Origin: Bacillota bacterium
GTDB lineage: Bacteria > Bacillota > Clostridia > Lachnospirales > Lachnospiraceae
Direction: 5' to 3'
NCBI GenBank assembly: GCA_023386315.1
Contig: JAEWJZ010000017.1
Coordinates: 124,001-188,000 of the forward strand
Length of the DNA stretch: 64,000 bases
The notes under the pieces were generated by a model, which saw nothing but the letters and a program-made list of their open reading frames with translations, was not told the origin of the DNA and did not search any database. Shown piece after piece: positions 1 through 8,006 of the stretch (positions within the stretch are counted from its first letter, which is position 1; each line of letters opens with the position of its first letter). Position numbers and translations under genes: made by a program.

Positions 1-444
1 AAATCCATAATCCTTATAATCTGCAGGGTTTAACTCTGCCAGGAGACCGGCATCAATTACTTCATCAAGAAATGACGGCTGCCCCCAGGCGTTTACTAAA
101 TCCGGCATGTCCGAGCCTGATGCATATGCTTTGAATTTGGTTTTATAACTTTCGTCATCCAGCGCTTCCACCTGGATTTTTACATTGGGATTCTTTTCCA
201 TGTACTGGTCAAAAAGCATCTGCTCAATGAGTCCCTGGCCACTGGTACGGTCTGGTAAGTTGGAAAATACCTTGATTACCACATCGCCGCCTGCAGCCGC
301 CTGACTGCTTTCCTTACCGCTGTCCTTACTGCTTTCCTGACCTGCCCTGGTTTCTTCTGTTTTTGTTTTACTGCTCCCGCAGCCTGCTAAAGCAATGGCA
401 GCTGCTGCCGCGCATAACAACATCCCGATTTGTCTTTTTTTCAT
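1..444 (-). CDS. ABC transporter substrate-binding lipoprotein (sugar type), 5' part only
   Basis: The frame starts at an ATG (442-444) preceded by GGAGAGGG and runs off the left edge, so only the first 148 residues are seen. A basic start, a short hydrophobic stretch and the lipobox LAGC give a lipoprotein signal peptide. A Ser/Lys/Glu-rich linker follows, and then the mature start VVIKVFSNLPD, typical of family 1 solute-binding proteins for sugars. The visible part contains WGQPSFLDEVIDAGLLAELNP, which resembles this family. It should be extracytoplasmic and deliver a carbohydrate to a permease that would lie further left. Its position next to a YesM/YesN-type two-component system is the usual arrangement for regulated sugar uptake in Firmicutes. 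The substrate cannot be told. Confidence 0.85.
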   Translation of the reverse strand, partial: MKKRQIGMLLCAAAAAIALAGCGSSKTKTEETRAGQESSKDSGKESSQAAAGGDVVIKVFSNLPDRTSGQGLIEQMLFDQYMEKNPNVKIQVEALDDESYKTKFKAYASGSDMPDLVNAWGQPSFLDEVIDAGLLAELNPADYKDYGF

Positions 445-514
445 AGCCCTCTCCAATCTGCCGCCGTAAAGCGGCAAAAGATCTTTATAGTTGCCTGTAT
501 TACCTTCATTCCCC

Positions 515-546
515 ATCAGCGCTGATTTCTGTTTATCATTATAGCA
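515..546 (-). promoter_or_regulatory. Probable promoter and palindromic operator of the binding-protein gene
   Basis: On the minus strand an extended -10 (TGC TATAAT, 538-546) lies about 95 bp upstream of the lipoprotein start. No good -35 is seen, which fits an extended -10 promoter. Just downstream of the expected start of transcription is the perfect 12-bp palindrome ATCAGCGCTGAT (515-526), in a repressor-like position. A small hairpin GCCGC-N6-GCGGC (461-476) lies in the leader. No regulator can be named. Confidence 0.5.
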
Positions 547-636
547 ATTTAGATTTTAGGTTTATACATGTTAATTTAATGAAAATGTTTAAAATATTAA
601 TCATATTTGTTATATTGCAATCATCAGGTCAGCGTG

Positions 637-675
637 CAAAAAAGTCCGGGAAGCATTTTTATGCCTTCCGGACTA
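637..675 (-). terminator. Rho-independent terminator after the sensor kinase gene
   Basis: On the minus strand a stem starting AGTCCGGAAGGCAT, with a short loop and nearly full complement, is followed by TTTTTT. It lies 10 bp past the kinase stop codon and separates the two-component operon from the binding-protein gene. Confidence 0.85.
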
Positions 676-684
676 AATGAATTT

Positions 685-2424
685 TTATTTTATATCGCTC
701 TGTTCCTTTAAAACAGCCGGAATGTGTATGGTCATCCTGGTTCCGGCTCCCAGAACACTTTGTATCAGAAGACCATAATCCTTACCGTAAATCATCTGGA
801 TTCTGCGATTGACATTGACGACACCAATGGAGGTATGTCCTCTCTTTTTCATGGAATAATCCTCCAGCAGAATCTGGGAGATGGCTTCCTCTGTCATTCC
901 CACACCGTCGTCTTCCACCTGAATATATAAATCATCCTCCTCCAGCCAGGCTGCCACAACAATATGCCCTTTATCCAGTTTCTCTTCAATTCCATGAACG
1001 ATGGCATTTTCCAGAATGGGCTGTATTAAAAGCCGCGGAATATAAAGATCCATCAGGTTTTCATCGATTTTAATGACTGCCACCATCTTATCCTGGTAAC
1101 GGTAATTCTGAATAGCCAGATAGTCCTCTAAATTCTTAACCTCTTCCCGGATGCGGACAAATGATTTCTTTTCCAGGGAATAACGCATCATATTGCCCAG
1201 GGCTGCCACCATATCCCCGATATCGTCTGCATGGCGTATTCTTGCCATCCAGTTAATGGTGTCCAGAGTGTTATAGAGAAAATGAGGATTAATCTGCATC
1301 TGAAGGGATTTCATCTGGGCTTCCTGTTTCATTACCTTCTGCTCATAGACCGTATTGACCAGACTGTTCATATCGTTGACCATCTGATTGAAGGTATGGC
1401 TCAGCCGCCCGATCTCATCCTCAGAATTTACTTCGCAGTTGATATTAAAATCTCCCTGCCCGAAATTCTCCATTGCCTTTGTCAGCTCCCGCAGAGGTTT
1501 TGTCATATTCCTGGATACCAGGGCAGAAATGAGAGCCGCCATACAGGCCGTGATCACTGTGACCAGTATGACGATGTTCTTTAATCTGGTTACATCCCGC
1601 AGATAATAGTCTCTTGGTATGGCAAGCATCATATGCCAGCCATTTGAGATAGCGGCACTATTGTAAATGCTGTAATACTGATCTCCGATTTTCACATCCC
1701 GGTAGAAAGCTTCCTTCTCTCCAAAACAGTTAATATAAGGTTCTTTAAGCAATTCTCCGGAAAGAGCTTTTGAGCTGGCTGCCAGAACACGCCCCTCTTC
1801 ATTGACAAGAAAAACGTTTCCTGCCTGGGATAAATCGATATCAGATATAATGTCATATAAGCTTTTCTCGTTTACATCAAGAGCAACATACCCCAGAGAT
1901 TTTTTAGAGGGATAACCATACAGCTTTTTCATCAGGACAATATGTCCATTCCTTACTTCCCAGTACTGATTTTCATCCCGGATATATTCCCTGATATCAA
2001 GGGGTGTTCCGATGCGTATTTTCGTATATGTGTACTCTCTGCCCGGGTCAGAGCGGATACCGATGGCGTTAATCTCCTGGCGGAGCAGGGCATAGGAGGA
2101 AAGTATTTCCCGGATGTTGCTGTGAAGACGGTAATACGCCGGCCTGTCATCTGCCAGCTCCTTCTCTGATTTTAAGGAGCTTTGTATGGTATCATTTCCG
2201 TTGATATAAAATGCAACATTTTCAATATCTGTCACCGTGCTTTCAATTTTTGAAAGTGTAACTGATGCAAGATTTTTTAAGTAATCATTGGTTTTATCAG
2301 CCAGAATTCTTCTTGCATAGGAAAATTCCATAAAGGAAAGGAAAATGACAGGTACCAGAATCAGGGTAAGAAAAAGAAACATCAGCTTACTGTGAAAATT
2401 TTGTCTGCGATACCATCGTTTCAT
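685..2424 (-). CDS. Sensor histidine kinase, YesM type
   Basis: A 579-residue membrane kinase. An N-terminal membrane segment (about 15-38) precedes an extracellular sensing domain of dCache type (about 40-290). A second membrane segment (about 283-305) leads into a HAMP linker. The phospho-accepting box is QINPHFLYNTLDTINWM, as in the His_kinase (LytS/YesM) family, and the ATPase part shows ILENAIVHGIE, EDDGVGM and GIGVVNVNRRI-like boxes. It would phosphorylate the response regulator encoded just upstream. The two genes overlap by 4 bp (ATGA), so translation is probably coupled. Family knowledge and the neighbouring sugar-binding protein suggest control of carbohydrate transport; the signal is unknown. 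Confidence 0.93.
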   Translation of the reverse strand: MKRWYRRQNFHSKLMFLFLTLILVPVIFLSFMEFSYARRILADKTNDYLKNLASVTLSKIESTVTDIENVAFYINGNDTIQSSLKSEKELADDRPAYYRLHSNIREILSSYALLRQEINAIGIRSDPGREYTYTKIRIGTPLDIREYIRDENQYWEVRNGHIVLMKKLYGYPSKKSLGYVALDVNEKSLYDIISDIDLSQAGNVFLVNEEGRVLAASSKALSGELLKEPYINCFGEKEAFYRDVKIGDQYYSIYNSAAISNGWHMMLAIPRDYYLRDVTRLKNIVILVTVITACMAALISALVSRNMTKPLRELTKAMENFGQGDFNINCEVNSEDEIGRLSHTFNQMVNDMNSLVNTVYEQKVMKQEAQMKSLQMQINPHFLYNTLDTINWMARIRHADDIGDMVAALGNMMRYSLEKKSFVRIREEVKNLEDYLAIQNYRYQDKMVAVIKIDENLMDLYIPRLLIQPILENAIVHGIEEKLDKGHIVVAAWLEEDDLYIQVEDDGVGMTEEAISQILLEDYSMKKRGHTSIGVVNVNRRIQMIYGKDYGLLIQSVLGAGTRMTIHIPAVLKEQSDIK

Positions 2425-3251
2425 AACTGGGCTGTCTCCGTAAATTTTTGAAAGGGATTGACTGCATGGCTGCCTGATTTACGGTATTCATACGGTGTCA
2501 TCCCATAGTTTTTCTTGAAAATCTGTCCGAAATACCGTTCATCTGAGATACCGATTCTGCTGCAGATCTCACCGTTTTTTAACTTGGTTTCTGTCAGATA
2601 TTTTGCGGCATAATACATCCTGACGGAAGTGAGAATCTCCAGAAATGTATAGCCCGTCTCTTTTTTTATATAATGGCTCATGTAAACGGTTGTAAAGTGA
2701 AACTCTTCAGACAGAACCGATAAACTTAACTCCCTGTCATAATTTTCATAGATATATTTAATGATTTTCCCGATCCGTTCCTCTTCTGCCTCCAGAATTT
2801 CTTCCGCAGGCTTAACAAGAGCCGAATATCCCTGGATTTTTGACTCCAGCTCCTCCAGCTTTATTTTTGTCTTTTTTTCCTGATCAAACTTTTCACACGC
2901 ATTCTTCACACATGCCATGATTTCGTCGGGTGTGGAGGGCTTCAGGATATAGTCAGAAACACCCAGTGAAATCGCTTCTCTTGCATATTCGAATTCACCA
3001 TATCCGGTGAGAAGAATGACTTTTGCATCCGGATAGTTCTGCAGCGTGCGCTTAGCCAGCTCAATTCCGGATAAACCCGGCATCCGGATGTCAGTAAGAA
3101 GAATATCGATCTCCTTACTGTCGATCCACTCCTCCGCCTCGATGCCGTCTTTTAAAATCCCCACAACCTCAATTTCATTTTCCTTCCAGGGAAGCATACC
3201 AAGTCCCTGTCTGATAACGGCTTCATCATCAACGATCAATAATCGGTACAT
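2421..3251 (-). CDS. Response regulator with AraC-type DNA-binding domain, YesN type
   Basis: 276 residues. The receiver domain (about 1-120) has the acidic pair DDE at 8-10, the phospho-acceptor Asp in IDILLTDIRMPG and the Lys in YILKP. The C-terminal 100 residues form an AraC/XylS double helix-turn-helix (LSVLSEEFHFTTVYMSHYIK, then GISDERYFGQIFKKNYGMTPYEYRK). The start ATG has GGGGGATT upstream. It overlaps the kinase by 4 bp and starts only 24 bp after the amidase stop, so the three genes may be cotranscribed. It probably activates transport genes to the left of the window edge. Confidence 0.93.
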   Translation of the reverse strand: MYRLLIVDDEAVIRQGLGMLPWKENEIEVVGILKDGIEAEEWIDSKEIDILLTDIRMPGLSGIELAKRTLQNYPDAKVILLTGYGEFEYAREAISLGVSDYILKPSTPDEIMACVKNACEKFDQEKKTKIKLEELESKIQGYSALVKPAEEILEAEEERIGKIIKYIYENYDRELSLSVLSEEFHFTTVYMSHYIKKETGYTFLEILTSVRMYYAAKYLTETKLKNGEICSRIGISDERYFGQIFKKNYGMTPYEYRKSGSHAVNPFQKFTETAQL

Positions 3252-3275
3252 TGCAATCCCCCATTGCCTGTAGTT

Positions 3276-4007
3276 TTACTCCTTTTTGATACCCTTTCTC
3301 TCTGTCTTTACATCTTCCAGGAACTGCTTCCACGCATCTTCATGTGCCACGAAATATCTGGGACAATCCTTGCCGGTGGCATCATAATGCCGGATTACAT
3401 CCTTTTCAGTCAGCCCCAGCTCGTTACACAGCATAGCAGTCAGCTTCACCAAAGAAGCATAGGTCTTGTCATTAAATTTACCGGTTTCATCGGGATGACA
3501 GCATTCTATGGAAACTGTATCCTTATTTTTTTCCCTTGAAGTCGCATAGGCCACCTCATAGATTGGAATTTCCTGAAGAATCTCCCCTTCCAGGCCGATG
3601 ATAAAATGACTGCTTGCAGAAATCTTTTTCTCCCCTGTCTGGTCCTTTAAGCTGGCAAAATAGTCTCTGTTCTGTTTTGCAGTTGTACCGGGGTTGGCAA
3701 CATAGTGAACTACAATTCCGTCAATGCGTTTCATTTTAGTACCAGGTCTTGAATAAGGATTGAACTCAATGAAATCCTGCTGCACATAATCAGGCATGGT
3801 AACCGACCTGATATCCACATAGTTTCTGCCAAAAAAAGAAATTAATCCCCATAGAGCGCAGGCTGATAATCCGGTCCATATTACAAACCGCAGGAATATG
3901 TATAAGAATGCTCTTTTTTTCTTCTTTTTCTTTTGTTTATACCGGCGATCTCTTGACCTGCGCCGGCGTTCCAGTTCATCCATTCTATCATTTGTCTGAT
4001 TATTCAT
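3276..4007 (-). CDS. Membrane-anchored N-acetylmuramoyl-L-alanine amidase (Amidase_2 / PGRP fold)
   Basis: 243 residues. A very basic cytoplasmic start (RRRRSRDRRYKQKKKKKKR, about 13-32) is followed by one membrane segment (about 34-58). The outside domain has the Amidase_2 pattern: DGIVVHYVANPG with the first zinc His (about residue 94), SSHFIIGLEGEILQEIP in the middle, SIECCHPD, and VIRHYDATGKDCPRYF with the later His and Cys. The expected reaction is cleavage of the amide bond between N-acetylmuramic acid and L-alanine of peptidoglycan. The anchor suggests action at the membrane face of the wall. AGGAGC precedes the ATG. A role in wall turnover or sporulation is inference only. Confidence 0.88.
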   Translation of the reverse strand: MNNQTNDRMDELERRRRSRDRRYKQKKKKKKRAFLYIFLRFVIWTGLSACALWGLISFFGRNYVDIRSVTMPDYVQQDFIEFNPYSRPGTKMKRIDGIVVHYVANPGTTAKQNRDYFASLKDQTGEKKISASSHFIIGLEGEILQEIPIYEVAYATSREKNKDTVSIECCHPDETGKFNDKTYASLVKLTAMLCNELGLTEKDVIRHYDATGKDCPRYFVAHEDAWKQFLEDVKTERKGIKKE

Positions 4008-4075
4008 GACTAAAGCTCCTGATCTGCCTTTTCTACCAGTTTACGTCTTTCCCAAAGAAAAAGTCAATAAAAATG

Positions 4076-5671
4076 TCAGGAATGTGACTGGACTGCAGAT
4101 TCCATTTTCACAGTCTGACACACATTTTGCAGAACTTCATGCAGCTTTCCCTGAGCTGATTCATCGCAGAGAATCACAATTTTATCACCTGCCAGAAGCT
4201 TTGTTTCTCCTCTGGGTACGAATTCAGCTTCACCCCGGAAAAGAGAGATGAGCAGACAGGTTCGCGGCCACTGGATTTCTGAGACTTTTCTTCCTTCCGC
4301 CTCACAGCCGTGAAAAATCATTCCCTCCACCAGCACTTTTTCCCCGGTTAGGGAAGTATCCCTGTTGGGATTTAACTTTCTTAAAAGCCGGTGAAGCAGC
4401 TGATCGTAAACAGGAGCACAGCGTACCATATCAGGAATTACATAAGCGATCAGGGACACAAGGGACAGGGACAGCAGGTGGGTAAAGCTTCCTGTCATTT
4501 CACTGATCAAAATAATACCGGTAATGGGTGCTCTTACAATGGCAGCGAAATATCCGGCCATTCCCAGTATGATAAAATTTCCTAAAAGTCCATTAAGAGA
4601 ATCCGTCATCAGTTCCACTCCGCTGCAATAGATACTGCCGATTACTGCCCCCAGCACCAGAAGCGGCAGAAAGATTCCGCCCGGAGCACCGGAACCAAAG
4701 CTTAGGATTGAAAATGTGAATTTTAACACAAGCAGAAGACACAATGCTCCAAATAACATTTCGCCTGAGGTCAGTACTTCTACCAGTGAATGACCTCCGC
4801 CCAGTACTGCCGGATAATACAGTCCAAAAATTCCCGCTAATAAAAACGGTATTGCTAACCGTACAAACTGGTTTGGAATCTTCTGATACAGATCCTGGGT
4901 TTTTGAAAGAGCAGTATTATACACCACCCCCATTGCTCCGATAATGATGCCGAAAGCGATTACATATCCATAGCAGTTTAAGGGGATCATTTGTGTAATC
5001 TGAAGATCAAACACCGGCTTTAAACCGAATACATTCCGGGAAACAAAATCCGCAGTGATGGAAGAGGCCATGGTGGATAAGAGAATTTCCGGAGAAAAAT
5101 GTTTATGTATCTCTTCCAAAGAGAATAAAACACCGGCAATCGGCGCATTAAAAGCTGCGGACAGACCTGCACTGGCACCGCACGTGATCAAAAGCTTCTC
5201 TTCTGTTTTTGACCTTTTTGAAATTCTGGAAATCCCTTTTGCTGTCATGGCACCAAGCTGAATACTTGGGCCTTCCCGTCCCAGCGAAAGACCAAAGCCA
5301 AGAGATATCAGCCCGCCAGCCAGCTTGGCAGCCAGGGTTTTCCACCAGCAGGGATCCAACTCTCCCATCATCTCCCCTTCTACCTGGGGAATTCCGCTTC
5401 CTGAGATCAGAGATTCCCATTTAAGCAGTAATGCCACAAAAAAGGCACCGGCTGAAAGAACGAGAAACCAGATGGCAATTAATAGCGGTTTCCCCTTTAC
5501 AGCATTCAGCACCCATTTAAGAAGCTCATCTCCATCACTGAGCAAATACCGGAATAACACCACTACAGAACCGGCTATGGCTCCTGTTAAAATCCCTTCA
5601 AGTATCAATTCATAGCGAAAACTTCGGTAACGGTTAATCGTTTTCTGTACCGTATGACCTTCGGTCTGCAT
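4076..5671 (-). CDS. ClC-family chloride/proton antiporter with C-terminal TrkA-C domain
   Basis: 531 residues with about ten membrane helices. The ClC signatures are in order: GSGIPQVEG (91-99), GREGPSIQLG (131-140, gating Glu133) and a GGIFLPLL selectivity segment in the later half. LEE at 185-187 matches the internal proton-pathway Glu of bacterial exchangers, so H+/Cl- exchange is more likely than a channel. After the membrane part comes a soluble tail (about 450-515) with the TrkA-C-like pattern EGMIFHGCEAEGRKVSEI...LLAGDKIVIL, a regulatory ligand-binding fold. AGGAGGATG sits before the ATG. It is a monocistronic gene as far as visible; likely roles are acid resistance or ion balance. 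Confidence 0.92.
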   Translation of the reverse strand: MQTEGHTVQKTINRYRSFRYELILEGILTGAIAGSVVVLFRYLLSDGDELLKWVLNAVKGKPLLIAIWFLVLSAGAFFVALLLKWESLISGSGIPQVEGEMMGELDPCWWKTLAAKLAGGLISLGFGLSLGREGPSIQLGAMTAKGISRISKRSKTEEKLLITCGASAGLSAAFNAPIAGVLFSLEEIHKHFSPEILLSTMASSITADFVSRNVFGLKPVFDLQITQMIPLNCYGYVIAFGIIIGAMGVVYNTALSKTQDLYQKIPNQFVRLAIPFLLAGIFGLYYPAVLGGGHSLVEVLTSGEMLFGALCLLLVLKFTFSILSFGSGAPGGIFLPLLVLGAVIGSIYCSGVELMTDSLNGLLGNFIILGMAGYFAAIVRAPITGIILISEMTGSFTHLLSLSLVSLIAYVIPDMVRCAPVYDQLLHRLLRKLNPNRDTSLTGEKVLVEGMIFHGCEAEGRKVSEIQWPRTCLLISLFRGEAEFVPRGETKLLAGDKIVILCDESAQGKLHEVLQNVCQTVKMESAVQSHS

Positions 5672-5773
5672 TACTCATCCTCCTGTAAATTATTATTTTT
5701 CATAGTTAACCTGCACACAATATAAAATTATAGCTCCTGATACTACTGATTGCAAGGCAAAATCCGGCTTATC

Positions 5774-5828
5774 AAAAAAACAGACCGGTCTGTTCTCCTG
5801 CTTCTGCAAGAAAAAAACGGTCTGTTTC
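5774..5828 (-). terminator. Terminator of the HPr-like gene
   Basis: Arms AAACAGACCG (5778-5787) and CGGTCTGTTT (5818-5827) pair across a long loop. On the minus strand they are followed by a run of seven T. The left arm is also half of the local palindrome ACAGACCGGTCTGT, so an alternative shorter hairpin exists. Confidence 0.65.
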
Positions 5829-5846
5829 TATTTTGCTTTATTCTGT

Positions 5847-6080
5847 TCAGGCTGCATAATCCAATAACTTTTCCGGGGAGAATGCTTCATTATAACAGAT
5901 GATTTCCACCTGTCTTCCGATTCCGATAATCATGACTCCAATCAGTGATTTCCCGTCAATCACCAGATGGTTGGAAATAACTTTTATTTCAAAACTGCAC
6001 CGCTCCGCCTTCACTACAAATGCCACCAGTTCCTCTACCGTGGAAAATGTATGCTTGATCTTTCTCACTTCAGACACCAT
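5847..6080 (-). CDS. HPr-like protein lacking the phosphorylatable histidine
   Basis: 77 residues. The middle and C-terminal part fit the HPr fold of the sugar phosphotransferase system: FEIKVISNHLVIDGKSLIGVMIIGIG resembles the region around Ser46 of HPr, and GKS places a Ser at residue 45. The N-terminal half has no HxRPA motif, so the His15 that receives phosphate from enzyme I is absent. It is therefore unlikely to transfer phosphate. It could be a Crh-like regulatory partner that keeps only the serine, or a structural relative. The ribosome binding site is weak (AGAAGAAAG). It stands alone between the ClC gene and tRNA-Ser and has its own terminator. Confidence 0.7.
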   Translation of the reverse strand: MVSEVRKIKHTFSTVEELVAFVVKAERCSFEIKVISNHLVIDGKSLIGVMIIGIGRQVEIICYNEAFSPEKLLDYAA

Positions 6081-6274
6081 CTTTCTTCTACCGCTTTATT
6101 CATGATTTTCACCAAATTAATTTATTTTTTCGTCTTAATCATGTGCATTTTAGCTATTTAATCCTATTATTTCCACTGAGTGAAGGGTTATACGGGAAAA
6201 GTACATTTTTTTAAGGGAAAAGACTACCCAAATTTTAAATTATCGTGTATAATTGTATCGTTGTGTTTTCAAAT

Positions 6275-6360
6275 GGAAGCGTATCGAAGTGGTCATAACG
6301 AGCCGCACTCGAAATGCGGTTGTCCGCAAGGGCACGTGGGTTCGAATCCCACCGCTTCCG
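6275..6360 (+). tRNA. tRNA-Ser (anticodon CGA)
   Basis: The acceptor stem GGAAGCG (6275-6281) pairs with CGCTTCC (6353-6359), and the discriminator base is G. The anticodon stem CCGCA/TGCGG encloses the loop CTCGAAA, giving anticodon CGA, which reads the Ser codon UCG. A long variable arm (TTGTCCGCAAGGGCA region) and the T loop GTTCGAATCCC are present, as expected for a class II tRNA. CCA is not encoded. A TATAAT at 6248-6253 is a probable -10. Confidence 0.97.
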
Positions 6361-6362
6361 TC

Positions 6363-6405
6363 AAAAACCCCTGGCACAAATGTACGGTTTGTGCCGGGGG
6401 TTTTA
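6363..6405 (+). terminator. Terminator of tRNA-Ser
   Basis: CCCCTGGCACAAA (6368-6380) pairs with TTTGTGCCGGGGG (6388-6400) over a 7-base loop and is followed by TTTT. It begins three bases after the tRNA. Confidence 0.93.
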
Positions 6406-6506
6406 TATTTATCGTTAATGGCAGCGGCTATTATGTGGATTAAATATATTTTAGCCGCATCTCCTTTCATATATACCACGAACTTCTTCATTTATGGAAA
6501 GCTGAC

Positions 6507-6559
6507 TTGACATTCTGAGTCAGCAGTGATAATATAAGTTTACGGAAAGTACACTTTCC
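6507..6559 (+). promoter_or_regulatory. Promoter and inverted-repeat operator of the XRE/membrane-protein pair
   Basis: TTGACA (6507-6512), a 17-bp spacer and TAATAT (6530-6535) form a good sigma-A promoter. The perfect inverted repeat GGAAAGT-AC-ACTTTCC (6544-6559) covers the expected transcription start, a typical repressor site. The downstream XRE protein is the likely ligand (inference). Confidence 0.75.
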
Positions 6560-6569
6560 ATATGAAGGG

Positions 6570-6782
6570 ATGAAGGTTTTGAAAAATCGTTTAGAAGTAA
6601 TACGAAAACAGCGCGGCATTAAGCAGGAGGATTTAGCAGCTGCTCTTGAAGTTTCAAGGCAGACAATCGGATCCCTAGAAAATGGACGATATAATCCTTC
6701 TATTATGTTGGCGTTTAAGCTCGCACGCTATTTTAACATGACTATTGAAGAAATATTTATTTATGAGGAGGAACTGCAGTGA
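6570..6782 (+). CDS. Small XRE-family transcriptional regulator
   Basis: 70 residues, nearly all helix-turn-helix: RLEVIRKQRGIKQEDLAAALEVSRQTIGSLENGRYNPSIMLAFKLARYFN, followed by MTIEEIFIYEEE. This is the short Firmicute type commonly paired with a small membrane protein. The start is uncertain. ATG at 6570 lies only one base after GAAGGG, and the in-frame TTG at 6579 is better spaced from GATGAAGG. It overlaps the next gene by one to four bases, so the two are coupled. It probably represses its own promoter through the 6544-6559 inverted repeat. Confidence 0.88.
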   Translation: MKVLKNRLEVIRKQRGIKQEDLAAALEVSRQTIGSLENGRYNPSIMLAFKLARYFNMTIEEIFIYEEELQ

Positions 6783-7210
6783 TGAAAGCAAAACCAGATT
6801 ATATTGTTACTTCATTTGGAATAATTTTACTGGCAGCAGGTTTGTACCTGGTGAAAATATTACCTGATCCCCAGGGACTGCTGCTGACTTTGCCATATAT
6901 ATTTATTGGCTTTGGCTGTGGAATTTTTGGACATGGAATGGGTAATATAATCTCCCGTAAGCTAACGAAAAATGCTCCTGATATCCAAAAGAAGCTTGAG
7001 ATAGAAAAAAATGATGAGCGCAATATAGCAATTTCCAACCGTGCCAAAGCGAAAGCATATGACATGATGACCTTTGTTTTTGGTGCGCTGATGGTTTCAT
7101 TTGCTTTAATGAAAATAGATATGACAGCTGTTTTACTTCTGGTTTTTGTTTACCTGTTTGTACATGGATATGGAATTTACTATCGCATGAAATATGATAA
7201 AGAGATGTAA
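6782..7210 (+). CDS. Small membrane protein co-encoded with XRE regulator
   Basis: About 142 residues with four predicted membrane helices in two pairs (about 8-28, 35-52, 94-110, 115-132). Between them is a charged cytoplasmic loop with EKNDERNIAISNRAKAKAYD, a motif typical of uncharacterised membrane proteins that sit behind short XRE regulators in Firmicutes. GAGGAGG at 6765-6771 serves ATG at 6782 (TGATG overlap with the regulator stop); GTG at 6779 is an alternative. The function is unknown. The constant pairing suggests the membrane protein senses or balances the regulator, which is inference. Confidence 0.8.
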   Translation: MKAKPDYIVTSFGIILLAAGLYLVKILPDPQGLLLTLPYIFIGFGCGIFGHGMGNIISRKLTKNAPDIQKKLEIEKNDERNIAISNRAKAKAYDMMTFVFGALMVSFALMKIDMTAVLLLVFVYLFVHGYGIYYRMKYDKEM

Positions 7211-7303
7211 AATAAAATACACATGACATTTTAACTTTTCTATGATAAGCTTTCCGTATAAGTTCACTTGTCAGAGGACTTGTAATCATCATGATTATTT
7301 AAG

Positions 7304-7337
7304 TGGGATAAGATCTAATAAGGTCTTGTCCCATTTT
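7304..7337 (+). terminator. Terminator after the membrane-protein gene
   Basis: TGGGATAAGATC pairs with GGTCTTGTCCCA over a short loop and is followed by TTTTT. It lies about 95 bp after the stop codon at 7210. Confidence 0.8.
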
Positions 7338-7378
7338 TGATCTTTCTGGCTGAATATTTAATAATGGAGGACAAAAAA

Positions 7379-7915
7379 ATGCATATAGAAACCAGCAGAC
7401 TTATCATCCGAAACTTTGAAGAAAAGGATGCAGCAGGTTTATACGAATACCTTGCCGTACCACCCGTACATTGCTTTTACAGTGAAAAAGTAAATTCTTA
7501 TGACGAGGCCGTTAAAAAAGTAAAAGAAAAACAAAACGGAGATGAGCATGGCAGCTGCTACGCCGTATGCCTGCGTGACACGGATTTCATCATTGGTGAA
7601 GTATTCACAATGAAATTCCATCCGGACACTTACAGCGTCGGATGGAATTTCAATTTAAAATATGGCAAAAAAGGATATGCGACGGAAGCAGCCAAAGCAG
7701 TCATAAACAATCTCTTTGAAAACGAAGCCCGAAGAATCTATGCCTACGCAGAAGACGATAATCTCCCTTCCCAGAAACTTTGTGAGCGTCTGGGAATGAG
7801 AAGAGAAGGTTTATTTGTTGAATTTATTACATTTGTAAACAATCCCGATGGCACACCTCATTACGAAAACACATATCAGTATGCTGTTTTGAAGAAGGAA
7901 TGGAATAATAAATAA
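7379..7915 (+). CDS. GNAT-family N-acetyltransferase (RimJ/RimL-like)
   Basis: 178 residues from the ATG at 7379, chosen because GGAGG lies 8 bases before it; the longer open frame from 7337 has no such site. The opening IETSRLIIRNFEEKDAAGLYEYL is typical of the RimJ/RimL branch. Later come SVGWNFNLKYGKKGYATEAAKAV, the acetyl-CoA binding motif A, and LCERLGMRREGLF with the end of the fold. It would move an acetyl group from acetyl-CoA to an amino group; the acceptor cannot be read from the sequence. It appears to stand alone, after a terminator. Confidence 0.9.
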   Translation: MHIETSRLIIRNFEEKDAAGLYEYLAVPPVHCFYSEKVNSYDEAVKKVKEKQNGDEHGSCYAVCLRDTDFIIGEVFTMKFHPDTYSVGWNFNLKYGKKGYATEAAKAVINNLFENEARRIYAYAEDDNLPSQKLCERLGMRREGLFVEFITFVNNPDGTPHYENTYQYAVLKKEWNNK

Positions 7916-8006
7916 CTGCCTTTCAGGCTTAACGAAATTTCAAAACACTGAATTGATTTTTCCCAAAACTGACATACTACCTTTGATTATAAGATTGGAG
8001 GTCAAT

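Noticed and set aside
6275..6410. tRNA-Ser as attachment site of a mobile element
   Set aside because: No repeat of the tRNA 3' end, no integrase and no phage-like genes are seen in the downstream region.
6240..6510. Open frames on both strands across tRNA-Ser
   Set aside because: They cover the tRNA and its terminator and have no ribosome sites.
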